Source of the DNA: Candidatus Pacearchaeota archaeon
GTDB lineage: Archaea > Nanobdellota > Nanobdellia > Pacearchaeales > GW2011-AR1
Length of the DNA stretch: 7,124 nt
Reading direction: 5' to 3'
Assembly: GCA_023140635.1 (NCBI GenBank)
Contig: JAGLLG010000026.1
Span: 1 to 7,124 of the forward strand
Made by a program: the position numbers and the translations under genes. Below are positions 1-6,051 of the stretch, piece after piece. The stretch's first letter is position 1. Every line of letters starts with the position of its first letter. The notes below the pieces were generated by a model. The model did no database searches. It was not told the DNA's origin and saw only the letters and a list, made by a program, of their open reading frames with translations.

Positions 1-428
1 CAAAAAAAGAATTGAACAAAGATTACACCGTAATGCCTCTTGAAGGCCTATGGTGGACCAAAAACATGAAAGATTTCTCAATAGAAAATAAAGACATATG
101 GTTATGGGAAGTTTTCATTGTCCAGCCGGACTTCATTACCGAAGACATGTTTAAATCTTCAATTGAAGAAGTTAACAAGAAAAAAGACCTGCCTTCAATC
201 GGTAAATTAAGATTCAAAACACTGGATGAAAACATTTCTGCTCAGATATTACATGTAGGCTCATATAATGATGAATCTGAAACAATAAAAAAACTTCATG
301 ATTTTATCTCTGAGAAAGGACATTCTTTCAACGGTCTTATTCAAAAACATCATGAGATTTATCTAAGTGATATGCGAAAAACGGCTCCCGAAAAATTAAA
401 AACAATTCTTAGACAACCTATCAAATAA
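1..428 (+). CDS. GyrI-like small-molecule-binding protein, 5' end cut by the window
   Basis: The frame is open to the left edge: codons from base 3 read KKELNKDYTVMPLEGLWW, so the TTG at 12 need not be a start and about 141 C-terminal residues are visible. The MPLEGLWW stretch and the ending HHEIYLSD..RTAPEKLKTILRQP are what I recall of the stand-alone GyrI-like (SHS2-fold) proteins of about 200 residues, so roughly 60 N-terminal residues are probably missing. Family knowledge: these are soluble cytoplasmic proteins that bind bulky hydrophobic ligands in a pocket containing an acidic residue and tryptophans, and some relatives hydrolyse reactive cyclopropane-bearing compounds. The Glu-Gly-Leu-Trp-Trp segment could supply that pocket here. 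It converges with the PUA-domain gene, ending 36 bp from that gene's stop, and no functional link to it is evident. No upstream regulation can be seen. Assignment to the family is fairly sure; the ligand is unknown. Confidence 0.82.
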   Translation, partial: KKELNKDYTVMPLEGLWWTKNMKDFSIENKDIWLWEVFIVQPDFITEDMFKSSIEEVNKKKDLPSIGKLRFKTLDENISAQILHVGSYNDESETIKKLHDFISEKGHSFNGLIQKHHEIYLSDMRKTAPEKLKTILRQPIK

Positions 429-447
429 AATATAAAATATAACCTCT
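420..447 (-). terminator. possible T-rich terminator of the methyltransferase/PUA operon
   Basis: Beyond the PUA-gene stop, the minus strand runs into GTTATATTTTATATTTTATTT, with repeated T4 tracts and no hairpin. Archaeal RNA polymerase can terminate on oligo-T tracts alone. The tracts overlap the last codons of the convergent GyrI-like gene. This is weak evidence, because such tracts are common in AT-rich DNA. Confidence 0.3.
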
Positions 448-464
448 TCCCCTGAAATACTCCC

Positions 465-971
465 CTAACTCCCCTCCCTCTCCCGCCGTCTCCTCTCCTT
501 CGGCAAAAACCCGAACAACACCTTACCCTCGCCACCAATCTTCCCCATCCCAACAAAATCCTTCCCATCCGCCGACCTCACCGAAACAAACCCGTCGCTA
601 ATCTTCCCGACCTGTCCCTCGCCCAACTCAATATCCTTCCCAAAAAACCAATCCTTCTCCTGACTCTCGCTCAAAACAAAAATCCTCTCCGTCAACTGTT
701 CCTTCCAAGTATGCATCCCATCAAGACTCAATCGCACCTCCCTAACCCCGTTTCGATTAACCATCTCCTTCCCAACATAAAGCCCAACACCCTCAATCGG
801 CAAAAGCCTCCAAATTTCCATAATCTCTTCCGTAGACAAATTCCCCGAATAAGCTCTAACTCTCTCCTTCCCAGTTTTAATCAACAATTCAGAAATCTTC
901 TTCATTCCCAAATCCGAAAGCCCAGCTATAAATTTCTTCTTCTTCGCCCTATCTAAAATTTGTATTTTCAT
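465..971 (-). CDS. PUA-like RNA-binding protein, partner of the NOL1/NOP2 methyltransferase
   Basis: A basic protein of 168 residues. It resembles the C-terminal RNA-binding part of RsmF/NOL1/NOP2-type methyltransferases: a conserved turn GVGLYVGKE at 61-69 followed by VRLSLDG at 79-85, then a PUA-like module from about 110, with FVSVRSADGKDFVGMGK at 128-144 and GKVLFGFLPKERRRR at 149-163. The expected role is to bind rRNA or tRNA and position it for modification; no catalytic motif is seen. The ATG at 971 overlaps the upstream methyltransferase stop as ATGA and is preceded by a strong Shine-Dalgarno, so this start is firm and translation is probably coupled. The 3' half is far more GC-rich than its neighbours and very purine-rich on the coding strand, ending in an Arg/Glu-rich tail. 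The domain call is by recognition of its pattern and is not certain; another PUA-fold RNA-binding protein is the alternative. Confidence 0.7.
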   Translation of the reverse strand: MKIQILDRAKKKKFIAGLSDLGMKKISELLIKTGKERVRAYSGNLSTEEIMEIWRLLPIEGVGLYVGKEMVNRNGVREVRLSLDGMHTWKEQLTERIFVLSESQEKDWFFGKDIELGEGQVGKISDGFVSVRSADGKDFVGMGKIGGEGKVLFGFLPKERRRREREGS

Positions 972-1975
972 CTCCCACCCTCCTTATCACGCAACTTCTT
1001 AATTTTCGCAACAAAAAATCCATCAGTATTATTATCTTGTGGATACAACCTTAAACACTTCCCTACTTCTCCAGACAATTTTTTACCTTCCCATTCAGTT
1101 ACCCCACATCTAAATTTCAACGGTAAAACAATCTTCTCAACTTCAATATCAAAATTCCTAATCAAATAATCCACAATCATCTCATCCTCCTCAGGTGCCA
1201 AAGTACAGGTCGAATAAATCATTGTCCCCCCAACCTTCAAAATCCTCAACGCTGCCTCAGCCAACCTTCTCTGCGTCCCCGCAATTTTCTTAATCATATT
1301 AATATTCCACATCTGAAACGTCTTCGGTGATTTCCTCAAAGTCCCCTCCCCAGAACATGGAGCATCAACCAAAATCTTATCAAATCGAAACTGCGTCTTC
1401 TTCAAAAATTTCTCACAGAGTGCAACACCTTCTTTTCGAGTAACAATTGTATTCATAACTCCACATCTTTCCAAGTTAGAATTCAAAATTCCAATTCTCC
1501 CAAGACTAATCTCATTCGCAATAATCGTCCCACCATTTTCCATCATCGCAGCTGCTTGCGTCGTCTTACTCCCAGGACTTGCACACAAATCTAAAACAAA
1601 ATCTCCGGCCTTGGGTTTCAACACCAGCATAGGTAACATAGACGAAATTTCTTGCACATAATAATATCCCAACAAGTGCTCCTTCGTCTTTCCCAATTCT
1701 CCAGGTTCTAATTTTGAATCAATAATCATAACCTCAGGAAACTTCGCAAACGGTTGTCTTAATTTCCAACCATAATTTTCCAACCGACTCTTCAATTCTT
1801 GAACCGTAATCTTCAAAGTGTTACACCTAATTGAACTCGGAGTTTTAATATACGAAATATCAAAAAATTCTTTCGCTTCCCTCTTCCCCAAGAGTAATTC
1901 CATTCGTTTAACAAACCCTTCCTTAGGAGGAAATTTCTCTTTCAAATACTGGGAATAAAGTTTTTCATCTTTCAT
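968..1975 (-). CDS. NOL1/NOP2/Sun-family RNA (cytosine-5) methyltransferase
   Basis: A SAM-dependent enzyme of 335 residues predicted to make 5-methylcytosine in tRNA or rRNA in the cytoplasm. An N-terminal RNA-contacting region with the family's RCNTLK motif (50-55) is followed by GYYYVQEISSMLP (103-115) leading into the Rossmann-fold domain. SAM-binding motif I is DLCASPGSKT (129-138). Motif IV is DAPCSGEG (204-211) with Cys207, and motif VI is YSTCTLAPEE (254-263) with Cys257. These two cysteines are the family's product-release and nucleophilic residues respectively, so the enzyme looks active. The typical ending, CLRLYPQDNNTDGFFVAKI, is present. Length fits archaeal aTrm4-like enzymes, which lack a fused PUA domain; here that function probably sits in the overlapping downstream gene. 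The ATG at 1975 has no Shine-Dalgarno but has a TATA box about 25 nt upstream, so a leaderless mRNA is expected. Which RNA and position it modifies cannot be told from sequence. Confidence 0.93.
   Translation of the reverse strand: MKDEKLYSQYLKEKFPPKEGFVKRMELLLGKREAKEFFDISYIKTPSSIRCNTLKITVQELKSRLENYGWKLRQPFAKFPEVMIIDSKLEPGELGKTKEHLLGYYYVQEISSMLPMLVLKPKAGDFVLDLCASPGSKTTQAAAMMENGGTIIANEISLGRIGILNSNLERCGVMNTIVTRKEGVALCEKFLKKTQFRFDKILVDAPCSGEGTLRKSPKTFQMWNINMIKKIAGTQRRLAEAALRILKVGGTMIYSTCTLAPEEDEMIVDYLIRNFDIEVEKIVLPLKFRCGVTEWEGKKLSGEVGKCLRLYPQDNNTDGFFVAKIKKLRDKEGGR
978..985 (-). promoter_or_regulatory. strong Shine-Dalgarno for the PUA-like gene
   Basis: The minus strand reads AAGGAGGG here, with GGAGG at 983-979 and a 7-nt spacer before the ATG at 971. 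It matches the archaeal 16S anti-SD core. It lies inside the last codons (Lys-Glu-Gly-Gly) of the methyltransferase gene and fixes the start of the internal operon gene. None of the four leaderless-type genes in the window has such a site. Confidence 0.85.
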
Positions 1976-1996
1976 ATTATAAACAGTATAAAGGGC

Positions 1997-2012
1997 TTTT
2001 TATATTTTTAAT
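1997..2012 (-). promoter_or_regulatory. archaeal promoter (BRE/TATA) of the methyltransferase operon
   Basis: On the minus strand an eight-base TATA element, TATAAAAA, spans 2004-1997. An upstream ATTAAA at 2012-2007 fits the BRE pattern RNWAAW. The TATA centre is 25.5 nt from the A of the ATG at 1975, placing transcription start at or next to the initiation codon. The same spacing is found at the three other promoters in this window. Confidence 0.7.
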
Positions 2013-2040
2013 CTCCAAAAGAAACTAGTAAACGAACTAT

Positions 2041-2057
2041 GTAAATGTTTTAATATA
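2041..2057 (+). promoter_or_regulatory. archaeal promoter (BRE/TATA) of the nitronate monooxygenase-like gene
   Basis: GTAAAT at 2041-2046 fits the BRE pattern RNWAAW. After a single G comes TTTTAATATA at 2048-2057. The centre of the first eight bases is 25.5 nt upstream of the ATG at 2077, and no Shine-Dalgarno is present, so the transcript is predicted to be leaderless. It lies back-to-back with the methyltransferase promoter in a 101-bp divergent region. Confidence 0.75.
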
Positions 2058-2076
2058 CACTTCCACAGCCATTGAG

Positions 2077-3504
2077 ATGGGGGGGCCATGTAAATGGGAT
2101 AGTAAGTTACCTAAAATAATCCAAGGAGGTATGAGTGCAGGAGTTTCAGGTTGGGAATTAGCAAGGGAAGTTTCTAGCAACGGTCAGCTAGGGGTTGTTG
2201 CAGGTACAGCTCTTGGGACAACACTTATACGTCGTCTTAATAATGGAGATCTTGGGGGAGAACTAAGAGATTCATTAGCAGAATTTCCAGACCAAAAAAT
2301 TGCTGATAAAATTAAAAACGATTATTTCATCAAAGGAGGAAAATCAGGAGAACAAAGATATCAAAATACTCTCTCCACAAAATTTAAAACACAGAATAAT
2401 ACAATCTCTTTAAAAGACAAAAATCTTGAAAACCTAATTGTGGCTGCAAATTTTGTTGAAGTTAATCTAGCTAAAAAAGGGCACAACAACCCTGTAGGAA
2501 TAAACTATCTCCATAAGATTCGGTGGCCACTGTTACCATCCATATACGGGGCTATGCTCGCAGGAGTAGATTTCATTTTAATTGGTGCTGGCTTTGCAGC
2601 AGAACTTCCGAAGGTAATAGAAAACCTATCAATTAGAGAGCGTGCAACTACACTTCTACAAAATATTAACTACTCATTTATTTTTAATCCAAATACCATC
2701 TCAAATACCCCAAAAAATTTAGAAGCTCCTAAATTTCTCGCAATAGTCTCAAATCATCTTGGCGCAAGGGCTGTATCTAATGCAGATGGATTCATTTTTG
2801 AGAATTATATCGCAGGAGGCCATAATCCTCCAGCAAGAGAAAAAGAATTAACGGAGAAGGGTGAACCAAATTACGGGATAAAAGATGAAATGAATTATCC
2901 CTTATTAGAATCTTTTTTAAATCGGAACGCCAAAATTAATGGATTGGTTCAACCCTACTGGTTAGCCGGAGGCTACGCCAATAAATTAAACGAAGCATTA
3001 AAAAAAGGGGCAGAGGGAATCCAAGTAGGCACCCCCTTCGCGTTTTGTCAAGAATCAAGGATCAAACCAACATTAAAACAAGAAGTCTTAGAAAGAATCT
3101 CGAATGATAATGCCAATGTTTACACAGATCCACGTGCCTCTCCAACCGGTTTTCCATTCAAGGTTCTTCAAATCCCCGGAACAATATCTTCTAAAGATAT
3201 ATACAACTCAAGAAAACGTCATTGTGATCTAGGGTATCTCAACCAATTTTATGTAGAAAATGGAATCATTAAAACACGTTGTCCTGCAGATAACATAAAA
3301 AACTATATAAGAAATGGAGGAAAAGTAGAAGATACAGAAGGAAGAAAATGCATTTGCAACGCTTTGATCTCTACAATAGGATTAGGATATCCAGAAGAAC
3401 CTCCAATAGTTACTGCAGGATCCGACCTCTCCACCGTGAAGACTCTCTCAAAGGAAAAGCGAAATTACACATCAAAAAACGTAATAGATTATATTCTTAA
3501 ATAA
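2077..3504 (+). CDS. nitronate monooxygenase-like FMN-dependent TIM-barrel protein
   Basis: A 475-residue protein of the NPD/nitronate monooxygenase superfamily, FMN enzymes that typically oxidise alkyl nitronates with O2, though many homologues have unknown substrates. The first barrel strand is PKIIQGGMSAGVSG (12-25). FENYIAGGHNPP (241-252) carries His249 in the position of the family's active-site AGGH histidine. AGGY (297-300) and GIQVGTPFAF (314-323) match the FMN-phosphate-binding segments. Beyond the barrel, TDPRASPTGFPFKVL (350-364) leads into a tail with Cys383, Cys402, Cys425 and Cys427, ending GRKCICNAL...TIGLG; I recall this long-tail form mainly from bacterial homologues, larger than classical enzymes of about 320-380 residues. 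ATG 2077 is chosen because the TATA box is spaced for it and a later Met19 would cut the first strand. A run of seven G follows the ATG. It stands alone on its strand, converging with the membrane protein gene. The substrate is unknown. Confidence 0.87.
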   Translation: MGGPCKWDSKLPKIIQGGMSAGVSGWELAREVSSNGQLGVVAGTALGTTLIRRLNNGDLGGELRDSLAEFPDQKIADKIKNDYFIKGGKSGEQRYQNTLSTKFKTQNNTISLKDKNLENLIVAANFVEVNLAKKGHNNPVGINYLHKIRWPLLPSIYGAMLAGVDFILIGAGFAAELPKVIENLSIRERATTLLQNINYSFIFNPNTISNTPKNLEAPKFLAIVSNHLGARAVSNADGFIFENYIAGGHNPPAREKELTEKGEPNYGIKDEMNYPLLESFLNRNAKINGLVQPYWLAGGYANKLNEALKKGAEGIQVGTPFAFCQESRIKPTLKQEVLERISNDNANVYTDPRASPTGFPFKVLQIPGTISSKDIYNSRKRHCDLGYLNQFYVENGIIKTRCPADNIKNYIRNGGKVEDTEGRKCICNALISTIGLGYPEEPPIVTAGSDLSTVKTLSKEKRNYTSKNVIDYILK

Positions 3505-3512
3505 CAAATTTC

Positions 3513-3546
3513 AAGAGATAAGGTCTCAGAAGTTATCTTAAAAAAA
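3513..3546. terminator. shared terminator region between convergent genes
   Basis: AGATAA at 3516-3521 can pair with TTATCT at 3533-3538 around an 11-base loop. A run of seven A at 3540-3546 is T7 on the minus strand, just beyond the membrane-protein stop, and is a good archaeal oligo-T terminator for that gene. The plus-strand gene has only the weak hairpin and no T-run, so its terminator is unclear. Confidence 0.45.
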
Positions 3547-3549
3547 TTC

Positions 3550-4158
3550 CTAACCCTTCAACTTCCTAACAAACAAAAGTGGGAAGACGATATCACTGAT
3601 ACAACACGGAATGTAAACAGCCAAAAATACCAAAAGCGAAATCAACAAAATCGCCAACGCACTAACCTCTATGCTAAATACTAATAGATAAAATAAACTC
3701 GCAAAGACTGATAAAAATACATGGATAGAATGACTAACTCTAAACATGAAATGCATTCCCGCAACAGAACCAACCAATGCAACACCGATAATTAGAATAG
3801 GTTTCTCAATAATCGGCAAATGAAAATGGGTATGCAAAGAAAACAAATTTCCGGCAATCCAGGGAAATAGAATATCGCTCAAACTTCCAATAAGAATTGC
3901 CCCTACGACTCCTATTAAAATTGTTTTCACAACAGATTTATTATATTTCCAATAAATTGCCGACGTAGCCATAGCCGAAACTAAAACATGTGCAGGATGC
4001 ATAACCTCAAACAATCCAGAAACGACACCTACAAAATATCTTCGATTGGTCAAATAAAAAATCGCTACCAAAACCCCTGCTGTCAAACTTGATATCAAGG
4101 TAAATGGAAAATGACGTTTTAATTCACAAAGAATAGTATCACCCTTCTTAACTTTCAT
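3550..4158 (-). CDS. unrecognised six-helix membrane protein with duplicated HxxHV...SDIxFP halves
   Basis: I do not recognise this family. Taking the ATG at 4158 gives 202 residues; a TTG at 4179 would add seven, but a TATA element sits exactly 25.5 nt before the ATG. There is a short basic N-terminus, then about six hydrophobic segments (roughly 17-36, 50-70, 75-98, 119-139, 143-163, 164-183) and a basic C-terminus (VRKLKG); no signal peptide or soluble domain is apparent. Two halves look alike: HPAHVLVSAMA at 54-64 ending in SDILFP at 94-99, and HSIHVFLSVFA at 143-153 ending in SDIVFP at 188-193. Between them lies a His-rich stretch, HTHFHLPIIE (109-118). Eight histidines in or next to membrane segments suggest metal, haem or proton handling, which is inference only. 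The neighbouring trehalose-type enzyme is 50 bp upstream on the same strand, but this gene has its own promoter. It could be a small transporter or a membrane-bound metal-binding protein. Confidence 0.75.
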   Translation of the reverse strand: MKVKKGDTILCELKRHFPFTLISSLTAGVLVAIFYLTNRRYFVGVVSGLFEVMHPAHVLVSAMATSAIYWKYNKSVVKTILIGVVGAILIGSLSDILFPWIAGNLFSLHTHFHLPIIEKPILIIGVALVGSVAGMHFMFRVSHSIHVFLSVFASLFYLLVFSIEVSALAILLISLLVFLAVYIPCCISDIVFPLLFVRKLKG

Positions 4159-4179
4159 AGAAATAAGAACACTTCGCAA

Positions 4180-4187
4180 TTTATAAT
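4180..4187 (-). promoter_or_regulatory. TATA box of the membrane-protein gene
   Basis: The minus strand reads ATTATAAA here, centred 25.5 nt upstream of the ATG at 4158. No clear BRE or Shine-Dalgarno is seen. Its spacing favours the ATG at 4158 over the in-frame TTG at 4179, which would sit only one base from the box. Confidence 0.6.
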
Positions 4188-4208
4188 AGTATTGTTAATA
4201 ATATTTTA

Positions 4209-6005
4209 CTAAACTTGAAAATCTTCATCGAGATAATCTTCTTCTATCAATTCATTAATACCTCTAAAATTTCCCTTAAAATTTTTATCTTCAGAAATCT
4301 TAGTCGTCAGATACAACCAATTAATTAAATTTTTTATAGTGGAGATATCTTTATCATAGTGATTGATTGCATTTTCGCTCATTTTTTTATGTAGCTCTTT
4401 ATCTTGATAAAGTTCCAACATGTGTTCAGAAACCTTATTAGTATCAAAATCTGCGACGACAAAACCATTAATACGGTCTTTAATTTGTAAAGGCAAACCT
4501 CCTGAGTCATATGTAATAACCGGTTTACCCTTCATTAAAGCTTCAGTAACCTTAACTTCATAACCCTCTCTATGTGAAAGCTGGAGGCCCACGAATGATT
4601 TTCTTATCAATACATTCAATAGCTGGTCTCTAAAAGGAACTATCGCTATACGAACAGAATTTTTAATTGAAGAATATTTTTCTTCAGAGAGTTTCTCCAA
4701 AATCTGATTATAAATTATTAATCCTTCTGGATCATCGTAGGCTCCATTCCCTGCAATAACCAAGCCCGGGACTGAATCAATATTTGTTTCCTTGATTTTT
4801 TCAAAAAATAATCTATATGCCTCAATCAAATCAAAAATTCCCTTTGCGGGATCAAACCTTGCAACTTGGATAAAATATTCCTCCAAAGGATCCAGAGATT
4901 TTTGCCCAGTCTTTTCTAGCATCTCATTGAAAATTTCAAAATAATACGAAGATGAGTCTTCATCGATTTGTTTATTCAGGCCATCAAAAGAATCCGTAGT
5001 CGGAGGCATAAAAAGTACTTTTTCTTTATCGACATTTTTTGGAACGAAGTGTTCTATTGGGTGACTTGCAAATAGATCAATATCTTTTAAATTATTATGC
5101 ACGAAATTCCAAGTATCATGTTGGACAGTACCCTTCTCGTCGATTAATCCAGTATCTAATTGAGTATGGGATCTATAAATAATTTTAGCATCAGGATTTA
5201 CCTTCTTAATATGTTTTATAAGACCACTTGGCTGCGGATCATCAATCACAAAAACATCTAAATTTTTGAATAAATCTCCAAACATCTCCATATTTTTATC
5301 CATCCATTTATCGTAATATTCAATATCACCCGATGTCAATCTGAATTCTTCATGATACAAACCGTGCAAAACGTTATGAATTTTTTGCTTTGTTATTTTA
5401 AACAATTTTTCATTCCCGGAAACAACATACCATCCTATATCTAGATCGAGAAGTTTACAAAGTCTTATCAAGGAGTGCCTCATTAAAGCAACACCGCCAC
5501 CACTAACAGTAGAATTAAAGAATCCAACTCTAAGTTTTTTCTCCTTAAATCTCCCCGATAATTTATCTAGTAATTTAACATGTTTTTCTGGTGCAAACTT
5601 TTTAAGTTTATTTAAACTAACTAAAAAATCATGAACATTGACTTTTCTCGATGACGTTGTTCCAATTTCATTAGAATGGTCTTCCTTAAAATTAGTTTTA
5701 ACTTTCTGGATAATCTCTTCTTTTCCAAATTTTTCAAAGTCCTCGACAGAAACTTGGTGAGGGACTATATCTAAGTTGATCCACAAACACTCCGCAAAGT
5801 TCTCATCAAAATCATTACTTACAATTGCTAGTGCTCCAATCTTGGTTAGATTTTTCTTAGCAAAAGATTTTATGAATCCACAAATATCTTCAATAGAATA
5901 ATCTCCACCAAGATTAATTTTTTCTTCACAACTAGTTTGACCTCTAAGAGAAATCTCAACATCTGTTGGATTAATTCTTATAAGTCCATAGGAAACATTT
6001 TTCAT
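4209..6005 (-). CDS. GT4 glycosyltransferase of the trehalose phosphorylase/synthase (CCG-9-like) group
   Basis: A 598-residue protein with an N-terminal region of about 155 residues of unclear role, then a retaining GT-B fold. The acceptor half starts at KLRVGFFNSTVSGGGVALM (157-175) and holds FVIDDPQPSGLI (252-263) and IIYRSHTQLDTG (275-286). MPPTTDSFDGLNK (333-345) and FIQVARFDPAKGIFDLIEAY (378-397) lead into the donor half, which has GAYDDPEG (421-428) and EGYEVKVTE (480-488), the E-x7-E signature of retaining GT4 enzymes. The linker, donor half and INWLYLTTKIS ending (561-571) resemble fungal trehalose phosphorylase (trehalose + Pi to glucose 1-phosphate + glucose) more than the shorter archaeal TreT (NDP-glucose + glucose to trehalose, about 400 residues). 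Either direction is possible; trehalose would serve as osmolyte or carbon store. It is cytosolic, with no signal peptide. The ATG at 6005 has a promoter and no Shine-Dalgarno. It lies 46 bp after the polymerase gene, with no functional link visible. Confidence 0.83.
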   Translation of the reverse strand: MKNVSYGLIRINPTDVEISLRGQTSCEEKINLGGDYSIEDICGFIKSFAKKNLTKIGALAIVSNDFDENFAECLWINLDIVPHQVSVEDFEKFGKEEIIQKVKTNFKEDHSNEIGTTSSRKVNVHDFLVSLNKLKKFAPEKHVKLLDKLSGRFKEKKLRVGFFNSTVSGGGVALMRHSLIRLCKLLDLDIGWYVVSGNEKLFKITKQKIHNVLHGLYHEEFRLTSGDIEYYDKWMDKNMEMFGDLFKNLDVFVIDDPQPSGLIKHIKKVNPDAKIIYRSHTQLDTGLIDEKGTVQHDTWNFVHNNLKDIDLFASHPIEHFVPKNVDKEKVLFMPPTTDSFDGLNKQIDEDSSSYYFEIFNEMLEKTGQKSLDPLEEYFIQVARFDPAKGIFDLIEAYRLFFEKIKETNIDSVPGLVIAGNGAYDDPEGLIIYNQILEKLSEEKYSSIKNSVRIAIVPFRDQLLNVLIRKSFVGLQLSHREGYEVKVTEALMKGKPVITYDSGGLPLQIKDRINGFVVADFDTNKVSEHMLELYQDKELHKKMSENAINHYDKDISTIKNLINWLYLTTKISEDKNFKGNFRGINELIEEDYLDEDFQV

Positions 6006-6026
6006 TACACCGAATAAATAAATTTC

Positions 6027-6041
6027 TTTTTAAACTTTATC
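6027..6041 (-). promoter_or_regulatory. archaeal promoter (BRE/TATA) of the trehalose-type glycosyltransferase
   Basis: On the minus strand GATAAA (6041-6036) fits BRE RNWAAW; after one G comes TTTAAAAA (6034-6027). The TATA centre is 25.5 nt upstream of the ATG at 6005. This is the same BRE-G-TATA layout as the promoter at 2041-2057. It begins about 10 bp after the polymerase stop, so the gene has its own start of transcription even though it is tightly packed. Confidence 0.75.
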
Positions 6042-6051
6042 CTTCATAATC

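Noticed and set aside
23..235. Minus-strand open frame within the GyrI-like gene
   Set aside because: It lies opposite a conserved coding frame with clear family motifs and has no recognisable features of its own.
359..568. Minus-strand open frame rich in Arg and Gly
   Set aside because: It overlaps the ends of two supported genes in another frame; its composition comes from the purine-rich 3' part of the PUA-like gene.
711..956. Plus-strand open frame opposite the PUA-like gene
   Set aside because: Low-complexity Pro/Asn/Leu-rich translation with no family features; it is the antisense shadow of a supported gene.
960..1169. Plus-strand open frame opposite the methyltransferase 3' end
   Set aside because: Antisense shadow; Ser/Pro/Phe-rich with no domain, promoter or ribosome binding site.
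3513..3539. Small hairpin as a possible ncRNA or attachment site
   Set aside because: A six-base A/T-rich stem between two convergent stops is better explained by termination or chance; there are no flanking repeats.
4159..4179. Upstream TTG start for the membrane protein
   Set aside because: The TTG lies one base from the TATA element, while the ATG seven codons later is at the same 25.5-nt distance as the other genes; the seven extra residues carry no motif.
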